Source of the DNA: an uncultured Alphaproteobacteria bacterium
Lineage (GTDB): Bacteria > Pseudomonadota > Alphaproteobacteria > SP197
DNA length: 64,000 bases
Direction of reading: 5' to 3'
Assembly (NCBI GenBank): GCA_958295695.1
Contig: OY282363.1
Coordinates: 2,546,225-2,610,224, forward strand
A program made the position numbers and the translations under genes. Shown one piece after another: positions 1 to 6,285 of the stretch. The notes under the pieces were generated by a model. The model was not told the DNA's origin and ran no database searches. It was given only the letters and a program-made list of their open reading frames with translations. Position 1 is the stretch's first letter. Each line of letters begins with the position of its first letter.

Positions 1-255
1 GCGGTGCTGATCGACGAGAAGACGAAACGGGGCGGCTGGAAGGCCGAGACGGTGGGGACAACGCGGGTCGTCGGCCACATCCTCAACTCGGACGAGGTTC
101 CGCCCGACGCCGGGCCCGGACTGGAAGAGGAGCTTGTCGTGAAGGTCTCCAATCCGGCGAACGCCAGTTTCGAGTGGCCGTCGCCAGCCGTGGAGGCGCG
201 GCTGGCGAAGCCGGCGGCCCGTCGCGAAGGACGGCCGAAGGGCAGACGGCGGTGA
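1..255 (+). CDS. cas13a: Probable C-terminus of Cas13a (type VI-A effector), 5' end outside window
   Basis: Only the last 84 codons are visible; the gene enters in frame 1 and stops at TGA 253-255. It reads toward the CRISPR array and ends 126 bp before the first repeat. I infer the end of Cas13a, the crRNA-guided RNase with two HEPN domains. The main grounds are context: the adjacent array has a type VI-A-like repeat in the orientation expected for that effector. Family knowledge also helps: as I recall it, the Rhodobacter capsulatus protein ends in a small OB/S1-like domain. The segments VVGHILNSDEV and ELVVKVSNPANASFEWP fit the last strands of such a fold only loosely. The extreme tail is basic (EGRPKGRRR). 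The catalytic RxxxxH motifs would lie upstream, so nothing catalytic can be checked here. Another Cas protein or an unrelated gene remains possible. Confidence 0.45.
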   Translation, partial: AVLIDEKTKRGGWKAETVGTTRVVGHILNSDEVPPDAGPGLEEELVVKVSNPANASFEWPSPAVEARLAKPAARREGRPKGRRR

Positions 256-381
256 CGGGGGCGAAGAGCGAACGGAAGCCGGAAAACGGCGCGAACCGGA
301 CGCCGCGCCGTTCCGACCCGCCGGTTTCCACCGGCGCGGCGAACGAATTCTTGCCGTGGCCTGCCGGTTTGCGCTAAAGGT
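256..381 (+). promoter_or_regulatory. CRISPR leader with candidate array promoter
   Basis: Non-coding stretch between the partial effector gene and the first repeat. A sigma70-like pair, TTGCCG (351-356) and CTAAAG (374-379), is separated by 17 bp and would start transcription inside the first repeat. Further upstream is a perfect stem-loop, CGCCGGT-TTCC-ACCGGCG (319-336), with no T-tract; it could end the upstream transcript or be a leader signal. The degenerate repeat lies at the far right end of the array, which supports this left side being the leader. The promoter hexamers match consensus only moderately. Confidence 0.45.
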
Positions 382-1275
382 AGCGAACATCACCCCCACA
401 TGAAGGGGGACTGCACCCGCCCATGATGGCGGCAACGAGGCTCGGCGAGCGAACATCACCCCCACATGAAGGGGGACTGCACCGGTGCTTGAAACGACTT
501 CAAGTTCCAGCCCAGCGAACATCACCCCCACATGAAGGGGGACTGCACCGGGAATCGTAACGGACCCGCGCCGGTTTTCAGCGAACATCACCCCCACATG
601 AAGGGGGACTGCACCCGGCGTCCAGGACGAGCCGCTCGCTGTCGCAGCGAACATCACCCCCACATGAAGGGGGACTGCACCGGCCACACCTCGCGCCACC
701 CGTCGCGACAGAGCGAACATCACCCCCACATGAAGGGGGACTGCACCTAGGGAGCCTCCATTTTCATGTCCGGGGTCAGCGAACATCACCCCCACATGAA
801 GGGGGACTGCACCAGCTCTCGCCATCGGTCCACTTCTCTTCGGAGCGAACATCACCCCCACATGAAGGGGGACTGCACCTCCCAGCACCTCGGAAAGCGG
901 CAGGGCAACAGCGAACATCACCCCCACATGAAGGGGGACTGCACCAAAAGTGCTGCCAATACTCGCAGCTGTCGCAGCGAACATCACCCCCACATGAAGG
1001 GGGACTGCACCCAAGGGTTCGATGCGATGCCTGCAAGCCTGAGCGAACATCACCCCCACATGAAGGGGGACTGCACCAGCCGCGATGCCGATTCTGACGG
1101 GCGGGGGAGCGAACATCACCCCCACATGAAGGGGGACTGCACCGACATGGCGAGCCTCTAGAGTGGATCGCCGAGCGAACATCACCCCCACATGAAGGGG
1201 GACTGCACCCGATCCCAGCTACCCATCGCTTTGCGTAGTGGCGAACATCACCCTCACATGAAGGAGGGCGGCATC
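382..1275 (+). CRISPR. Type VI-A-like CRISPR array: 14 repeats of 36 bp, 13 spacers of 30 bp
   Basis: Repeats start at 382, 448, 514 and so on to 1240, with exact 66-bp spacing. Thirteen are identical; the last (1240-1275) is degenerate. Each begins AGCGAACATC and ends GGACTGCACC. A CCCCC/GGGGG stem encloses the loop ACATGAA. Family knowledge: Cas13a repeats share this plan, with CACCCC, a short loop ending in GAA, GGGGACT and a terminal AAC or ACC. From memory the Rhodobacter capsulatus repeat also has CATCACC near its 5' side and GGACTGAACC at its end. All 13 spacers are exactly 30 bp and all differ. The repeat polarity (handle 5', spacer 3') implies rightward transcription, matching the upstream gene. 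No cas1 or cas2 lies to the right. Type I-E/I-C repeats are shorter, and type II repeats lack this stem followed by ACT. Confidence 0.9.
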
Positions 1276-1370
1276 TCCGTTCCCCGCCGTGCTCGCCGCG
1301 AGGCTCTCGCCGGGTTGTCCCTGGCTGCGCGGGCCCGAGATCCGGCGATTCGGAGGCCCGGCGCCGTCGG

Positions 1371-2699
1371 TCAGCCGTCCCGCCCGAGGCGCATGGCGAA
1401 GAAGCCGTCCATGCCGCCCTCGCCGGCCATGTGGCAGGGCAGCGTGCGCAGGCGACCGGAGCGGTCGACGGCCTCCCCGAACCCGCCGATCTCGGCGGCG
1501 GCGACCGGAACCGGGCGGATGTCGGCGTGGCGCTCCAGGACGCGCGCGAACTGGGCTTCGCCCTCCTCGGGCTGGAGCGAGCAGACCGCGTAGACGAGCA
1601 CGCCGCCGGGCTTCAGGCAGGCGATCGCGTTGTCGATCGTGCGCGCCTGGAGCCGGGCGAGCCTCGCCGGATCGTCCGGCCGTTTCGTCCAGGCGATGTC
1701 GGGATGGCGGCGGATCGCGCCGGTGCCGCTGCACGGCGCGTCGAGCAGGACCGCGTCGGCCGGATCGTCCGGCCGCCAGGCCGTCGCGTCGGCCACGACG
1801 GTCTCCACGGCGAAGCCGAGCCTCGCCATGTTCGCCGTCAGCCGCCCGAGGCGGCGTTCCGAGAGGTCGACGGCGGTGACCCGCGCGCCGGCGGCGGCGA
1901 GTTGGGCGGTCTTGCCGCCCGGCGCGGCGCACAGGTCGACGACCCGCTTGCCCGCGACATCGCCCAGGAGCCTCGCGGGCAGCGAGGCCGCCGCGTCCTG
2001 CACCCACCAGCCCCCCGCGGCGTATCCGGGCAGGGCGTCGACGGGTCCCGCCGCCGCGCGCCGCAGGCTTCCCGTCGGCAGGAGGCGCGCATCGAGCCTG
2101 GCGGCCCAGCCGGCAGGATCGGCCGCGACCGAGAGGTCGAGAGGCGCGCGCGTCCCGTGCGCTTCGGCGATGGCGCGCGCGGCCTCCTCGCCGTAGGCCC
2201 CGGTCCAGGAGAGGCGCAGCCAGTCCGGCGTGTTGAGCCGCGCCGCGTCCTGCCCGGCCACGAGGCTCGCGCCCTCCCGGCCGAGCCGCCGCAGGACGGC
2301 GTTGACGAGCGGCGCGTGGGCGGCCGCGCGCTCGCGCGCGAGACCGACCGCCGTCGAGACGGCCGCATGCGGCGCGACACCGAGGAACAGGAGCTGGGCG
2401 ACCGCCATGCGCAGGATCGCGCGGGGGACGCGCCCCCTCCTCGGCAAGGGCTTCCTCAGGCACGCCCGGACCAGCGCGTCGATCTGGCCCAGCCTGCGGC
2501 AGGTCTCGGCCGTCACGGCGGAGACCAGCGCGCGGTCGCGCGGCTCCAGCGCCCCGAACCGCCGGTCCCGCTCCAACGCGCCGTCGAGCGGCTCGCCGTC
2601 CTCCAGGCAGGCCACCAGCGCGTCGAGCGCCACCATGCGGGGATCGCCGCGGGCCATCGGGCGCGGCGCCGGCGGCGCGGCGGTCTTCGCACGGTCCAT
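1371..2699 (-). CDS. rsmB: 16S rRNA m5C methyltransferase, RsmB family
   Basis: S-adenosylmethionine-dependent methyltransferase predicted to make m5C967 of 16S rRNA. The 442-residue protein has an N-terminal NusB-like RNA-binding domain (about residues 15-145). A Rossmann methyltransferase domain follows, with the SAM loop DLCAAPGGKT (255-264). Both family cysteines are present: DAPCSGTG (about 320-327), the motif IV cysteine needed for product release, and VCSLQPEE (about 372), the motif VI nucleophile region. Length matches E. coli RsmB (429). I chose ATG 2699 because GGGAAAGG lies just upstream; ATG 2717 is possible. A longer in-frame extension into the divergent gene is not credible. The gene converges on the CRISPR array, with 95 bp between. 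Confidence 0.93.
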   Translation of the reverse strand: MDRAKTAAPPAPRPMARGDPRMVALDALVACLEDGEPLDGALERDRRFGALEPRDRALVSAVTAETCRRLGQIDALVRACLRKPLPRRGRVPRAILRMAVAQLLFLGVAPHAAVSTAVGLARERAAAHAPLVNAVLRRLGREGASLVAGQDAARLNTPDWLRLSWTGAYGEEAARAIAEAHGTRAPLDLSVAADPAGWAARLDARLLPTGSLRRAAAGPVDALPGYAAGGWWVQDAAASLPARLLGDVAGKRVVDLCAAPGGKTAQLAAAGARVTAVDLSERRLGRLTANMARLGFAVETVVADATAWRPDDPADAVLLDAPCSGTGAIRRHPDIAWTKRPDDPARLARLQARTIDNAIACLKPGGVLVYAVCSLQPEEGEAQFARVLERHADIRPVPVAAAEIGGFGEAVDRSGRLRTLPCHMAGEGGMDGFFAMRLGRDG

Positions 2700-2772
2700 T
2701 GGCCTTTCCCGCGACATCGGTGCAGCATGTGGCTGGATGGATCCTGGACCGTCAAGACGGGAGCCGCGGGCC

Positions 2773-3114
2773 GTGGCCGACGAGAACGCGACCGACGAGG
2801 AACGCCGCAAGGCCGAAGCCGCCCGCCTGCGCGCCGCGGCGCGGTCCACCACGCCGGAAGCCTACAAGGTGAGGACGCCACGGGCGACGGCCGATCCCAT
2901 GGCCGGGGCGGGCGACTCCTACAGCACGCTGTTCGGCGCCTATTTCGCGGGGTCCCAGGGCTGGCGCCAGCATCTCGCCACCGCCATGCAGCTCGGCGCC
3001 CATGGCCTGGCCTATGTCGCGCTGGTCCTGCTTCTCAACATCGCCCAGTGCGAATGGTGGTACGAGCCCGGCATGTACGGCGGCCCGGACGGCGGGCGGG
3101 CCGCGGGCCGCTAG
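2773..3114 (+). CDS. Small membrane protein of unknown function
   Basis: A 113-residue protein not assigned to any family I recognise. The N-terminal half is charged (ATDEERRKAEAARLRAAARS) and probably cytosolic. The C-terminal half has one hydrophobic segment around GLAYVALVLLLNIA, followed by an aromatic patch (CEWWYEPGMYGG). It is divergent from rsmB and 26 bp upstream of a short-chain dehydrogenase gene, so it may head that operon. GTG 2773 is preceded by a GGGAG-like site; ATG 2737 in the same frame would add 12 residues. The coding case rests on coherent composition and a plausible transmembrane segment rather than homology. Confidence 0.6.
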   Translation: MADENATDEERRKAEAARLRAAARSTTPEAYKVRTPRATADPMAGAGDSYSTLFGAYFAGSQGWRQHLATAMQLGAHGLAYVALVLLLNIAQCEWWYEPGMYGGPDGGRAAGR

Positions 3115-3130
3115 AGCGGTTCCGGCAAGG
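3114..3130 (+). repeat. Partial copy of the dispersed GAGCGGTTCC intergenic repeat
   Basis: GAGCGGTTCCGGC at 3114-3126 begins on the last base of the preceding stop codon and matches the left arm of the repeat found near 29552, 35696 and 58423. The right arm is missing; only AAGGACG follows before the ribosome-binding region of the next gene. Confidence 0.4.
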
Positions 3131-3140
3131 ACGAGGCGGC

Positions 3141-3914
3141 ATGAGCACGCGACTCTTCGACCTGACCGGCAAGGTGGCGGTGGTGACGGGTTCGGGCCGC
3201 GGCCTGGGCCGCGCCATGGCCAGGGGGCTCGCCGCGGCGGGCGCCAAGGTCGCGACCGCCGGACGGACGGCGGCGGACGTCGAGGCGGTCGCGGACGAGA
3301 TCCGCGCGGCCGGCGGCGAAGCCGTCGCGATCCCGTTCGACGCCGTCTCGCGCGCCGGGAACCGCCGGCTTTTCGACGAGACCGTCGCGCGCTTCGGACA
3401 TCTCGACATCGCGGTCGTGAACCACGGCGTCGGCCGCGCCAAGCCGGCGGTCGAGGTGACCGACGCGGAGCTCGCCGAGACGATCGACATCAACCTCAAG
3501 TCCGCCTTCGTCTGCGGCCAGGAGGCGGCGCGGCGCATGGTCGCCCGGGGCGCGGGCGGCGCGATCGTCTTCACCTCGTCGACCGGAAGCCTGGCGGCCT
3601 TCGCGAACCTCTCGACCTATGGCGCGGCCAAGGGCGGGGTCGACCAGATGTGCCGCCACTTCGCCCAGGAGCTCGCCCCCCACGGCATCCGGGTCAACGC
3701 GGTCAACCCCGGCTACATGGAGCACCGCATGCGCGGTTCCGGCAAACGCCACGAAACGCCCGAGATGGCCGAGGAGATCCGGCTCGCCACGCCCATGGCC
3801 CGGCGCGGCCGGAGCGAGGAGATGGTGGGTCCCGTCATCTTCCTGGCGAGCGACGCGGCCAGCTTCGTCACCGGCCACGTCCTGCCGGTGGACGGCGGCT
3901 ACGTGGCGGTCTGA
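3141..3914 (+). CDS. Short-chain dehydrogenase/reductase (SDR), first of a tandem pair
   Basis: NAD(P)-dependent oxidoreductase of the classical SDR family, 257 residues. The cofactor loop is GSGRGLGRAMA (about residues 16-26). The family NNAG position reads VNHG. The catalytic set is present: N of INLKSAF, S of FTSSTGS, and Y-K of STYGAAKGG. The C-terminus carries the SDR signature VTGHVLPVDGGY. The substrate cannot be read from sequence. It is followed after 14 bp by a paralogue of identical length with the same NHG variant, so the two probably arose by tandem duplication and share a transcript. Start ATG 3141 aligns with the family N-terminus (LTGKVAVVTG). Confidence 0.9.
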   Translation: MSTRLFDLTGKVAVVTGSGRGLGRAMARGLAAAGAKVATAGRTAADVEAVADEIRAAGGEAVAIPFDAVSRAGNRRLFDETVARFGHLDIAVVNHGVGRAKPAVEVTDAELAETIDINLKSAFVCGQEAARRMVARGAGGAIVFTSSTGSLAAFANLSTYGAAKGGVDQMCRHFAQELAPHGIRVNAVNPGYMEHRMRGSGKRHETPEMAEEIRLATPMARRGRSEEMVGPVIFLASDAASFVTGHVLPVDGGYVAV

Positions 3915-3928
3915 GGAGGACGCGGACG

Positions 3929-4702
3929 ATGCCGACCGACCCCTTCGACCTCACCGGCCGCACGGCCGTCGTCACCGGCGCGAGCCGCGGCCTGGGCGCC
4001 GAGATGGCCAAGGCCCTGGCGCGGGCCGGCGCGAACGCGGTGCTCGCCGCCCGCGGCCGGGCGGGTCTCGACGCCGTCGCCGCGGAGATCGCCGCCGCCG
4101 GCGGCGCGGCCCACGTCGTGGCCTGCGACGCCACGCGGCGCTCCGATGTCGAGGGCCTGATCGCGGCGGCCGTGGACCGCTTCGGCGGGCTCGACATCAT
4201 GGTCGTCAACCACGGTCTCGGTCCCGCCAAGAGCCTGCTCGAGATCGACGACGACGATCTCGACGCGGCGATCGGCGTCAACCTGAAGAGCGCCTACGTC
4301 TGCGCCCAGCTCGCCGGCGGGCGGATGATCGCCCAGGGCGGGGGCGGGTCGATCGTCTTCACCTCGTCCTCGGCGAGCCGCGTGGCCTGCTGGGGCTATT
4401 CCTGCTACGGCGCGTCCAAGGGCGGGATCGACCAGCTCGTCCGCCAGCTCGCCCAGGAGTGGGCGCGCCACGGAATCCGGGTGAACGCCATCAACCCCGG
4501 CTATACGGAGAACGAGATGGCGGACACCGCCGACATCCACGACACGCCGGAGGTCGCCCGGTTCATCGAGCGCGTCATCCCCTTCGGCCGGCGCGGCCGG
4601 GTCGACGAGATGGGCGGCCCCGTGGTCTTCCTCGCGAGCGACGCCGCGAGCTACGTCACCGGCCACTGCCTCTTCGTCGACGGCGGCTACGCCGCCGTCT
4701 AG
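3929..4702 (+). CDS. Short-chain dehydrogenase/reductase (SDR), second of a tandem pair
   Basis: A 257-residue SDR closely similar to the gene just upstream. Nucleotide-binding loop GASRGLGAEMA; NHG in place of NNAG; catalytic N (VNLKSAY), S (FTSSSAS) and YGASK. It ends in VTGHCLFVDGGYAAV. A strong Shine-Dalgarno AGGAGGA overlaps the stop of the upstream gene, with 8 bp to ATG, which supports translational coupling. Divergence between the copies in the substrate loop (TENEMADTADIHDTPE versus MEHRMRGSGKRHETPE) suggests different or successive substrates. Substrate unknown. Confidence 0.9.
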   Translation: MPTDPFDLTGRTAVVTGASRGLGAEMAKALARAGANAVLAARGRAGLDAVAAEIAAAGGAAHVVACDATRRSDVEGLIAAAVDRFGGLDIMVVNHGLGPAKSLLEIDDDDLDAAIGVNLKSAYVCAQLAGGRMIAQGGGGSIVFTSSSASRVACWGYSCYGASKGGIDQLVRQLAQEWARHGIRVNAINPGYTENEMADTADIHDTPEVARFIERVIPFGRRGRVDEMGGPVVFLASDAASYVTGHCLFVDGGYAAV

Positions 4703-4794
4703 CGCGGCTTGCCGGATTTGGCGCGTGGAGCGACATCCGCCCGACCGTCCAGCCCACGCCATGAAAGGCCGACGGGCGGAGGATCGCCCTTCCC

Positions 4795-4885
4795 GCGCCA
4801 GATAGAGGCCGGGGGGGTCGCCGAGCGACCCGCGGAACATGGCGATGAAGGCGCTGGGGCTGTCGTAGCCCAGGTCGAGCGCGAC
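4795..4885 (-). pseudogene. Remnant of an AraC-family regulator (C-terminal helix-turn-helix end)
   Basis: In the 340-bp space between the SDR pair and the MFS gene, one minus-strand frame encodes AAAVALDLGYDSPSAFIAMF followed by RGSLGDPPGLYL. This is the hallmark end of the second helix-turn-helix of AraC/XylS regulators (LGYxSPSAFxxxFRRxxGxxPxxY). The first helix-turn-helix and the sensor domain are absent. The reading frame continues only by chance into the antisense of the dehydrogenase. It is a decayed fragment; the rest of the 4703-5043 interval shows no gene. Confidence 0.6.
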
Positions 4886-5043
4886 GGCGGCGGCGGGATC
4901 GAAGCCGTCCGGGCAGGGCGGGTCGGGCCGTTCGGGCGGATGTCCGTTTCGCGTCATCGCTTGGCGGCCTAACGCAAGACGGGCGGGACGGAAGGGGCTA
5001 TTCGTGGGTCCGCCGCCGCCGAACCGACAAGGAACCCGCCGCG

Positions 5044-6285
5044 ATGGCCCGGGCCGTCTCCCTCTTCGCCGACTGGCGTGGCGTCCTGAAGGACGGCTGG
5101 CGCAGCCCGCAGGTGCTCCTGCTGATCCTCGCGGCCTCGATCCCGATCGCCTTCGAGCCGTGGATGGCGCTGATCAACAACTTCGCCGTCGAGAAGGTCG
5201 GCTTCACCGGCCTGGAGCGCGGCGTCCTGGAGTCCGTGCGCGAGATCCCGGGTTTCCTGGCCTTCACCGCGGTCTACATGCTGCTGATCTGGCGCCAGCA
5301 GACCTTCGCCATCCTGGCGCTCTCGGTGATGGGCCTGGGCGTCGCGCTGACCGGCTTCCTGCCCACGGTGTGGGGCCTCTACTTCACGACCCTGGTGATG
5401 TCGACCGGCTTCCACTTCCTGGCGACCATGGAGCAGTCGCTATCGATGCAGTGGACGTCCAGGGAGGAGCTCCCGCTGGTCCTGGGCCGCATGGCGGCGG
5501 TCGCCTCGGGCGGCTCTCTGGTGGCCTACGCGCTGGTCTACGGCGCCTTCGAGTTCATGGCCGCGCCCTACTGGATCGTCTACCTGATCGCCGGCGCGGC
5601 GACGCTGGGGCTGGGCCTGTTCTGCTGGGCCTTCTTCCCGCGCTTCGAGGAGAAGACCTTCCAGAAGACGGCCGTGGTGCTGCGCCGACGCTACTGGCTC
5701 TACTACGCGCTGGAGTTCATGTCGGGCGGCCGGCGCCAGATCTTCGTCGGCTTCGCGGCCTTCCTCATGGTCGCCGAGTTCGGCTACCGGCCCGAGGCGG
5801 TGGTCGCGCTGTTCGCCGCCAACCACGCGATCGCCATGTGGCTCGTTCCGCGGGTGGGGCGGCTCATCATGCGCTGGGGCGAACGGCCCGCCCTGATCCT
5901 GGAGTATGCCGGGCTGATCGGCGTCTTCGCGGCCTACGCCTTCGTCGAGACGGGATGGGTCGCGGCCGGGCTCTACATCGTCGACCACCTCTTCTTCGCG
6001 CTCGCCATCGCGATCAAGAGCTACTTCCGCAAGATCGCCGATCCGGCCGACATCGCCTCGACCGCCGGCGTCTCCTTCACCATCAACCACATCGCCGCGG
6101 TCACCATGCCCTGGATGCTGGGGCTCGTCTGGGTCGCCGACGAGTCCGGCCGCGCGGCGGTCTTCCTGGTCGGCGCCGCGATGGCCGCGGTCTCGCTCGC
6201 GCTCGCCTTCATGGTGCCCCGGCGTCCCGGGCCCGGCCGCGAGACCGCGGCCTGGCGTCGCGCCGCGGTCCAGCCCGCCCAGTAG
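5044..6285 (+). CDS. MFS transporter
   Basis: Integral inner-membrane protein of 413 residues with about 12 hydrophobic segments split by a charged central loop near FPRFEEKTFQKT (about 200-215), typical of the major facilitator superfamily. It resembles the group of uncharacterised proteobacterial MFS proteins rather than a defined sugar or drug exporter. AAGGAA lies upstream of ATG 5044. The last 77 bp overlap, tail to tail, the end of the amidohydrolase gene on the other strand, so both C-terminal tails (proline- and arginine-rich) are probably non-essential. Substrate unknown. Confidence 0.85.
   Translation: MARAVSLFADWRGVLKDGWRSPQVLLLILAASIPIAFEPWMALINNFAVEKVGFTGLERGVLESVREIPGFLAFTAVYMLLIWRQQTFAILALSVMGLGVALTGFLPTVWGLYFTTLVMSTGFHFLATMEQSLSMQWTSREELPLVLGRMAAVASGGSLVAYALVYGAFEFMAAPYWIVYLIAGAATLGLGLFCWAFFPRFEEKTFQKTAVVLRRRYWLYYALEFMSGGRRQIFVGFAAFLMVAEFGYRPEAVVALFAANHAIAMWLVPRVGRLIMRWGERPALILEYAGLIGVFAAYAFVETGWVAAGLYIVDHLFFALAIAIKSYFRKIADPADIASTAGVSFTINHIAAVTMPWMLGLVWVADESGRAAVFLVGAAMAAVSLALAFMVPRRPGPGRETAAWRRAAVQPAQ

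Noticed and set aside
532-1161. Open frames through the array encoding a repeated SEHHPHMKGDCT peptide
   Set aside because: They arise because the 66-bp repeat unit is a multiple of three; repeats and spacers are clearly a CRISPR array, with no ribosome-binding site or conserved protein.
382-1275. Assignment of the array to type II-C from its 36/30-bp geometry
   Set aside because: Type II arrays share the 36/30 spacing, but the internal 5-bp G/C stem, GAA loop end and GGGACT...ACC 3' end match type VI-A; no tracrRNA-like anti-repeat was seen nearby.
2700-2852. 51-codon N-terminal extension of rsmB
   Set aside because: Low-complexity Arg/Ala/Ser sequence overlapping the divergent gene; the ATG at 2699 has a better ribosome site and family-like length.
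3719-3735. GCGGTTCCGGC-like match inside the first SDR gene as another dispersed repeat copy
   Set aside because: It lies within conserved coding sequence and lacks the second arm; a chance match.
1431-3914. An 827-codon plus-strand frame covering rsmB
   Set aside because: It is antisense to rsmB for most of its length; only its last 257 codons are the true SDR gene.
3899-4957. 352-codon minus-strand frame over the second SDR gene
   Set aside because: Antisense shadow; only a short AraC-like segment at its start is meaningful.
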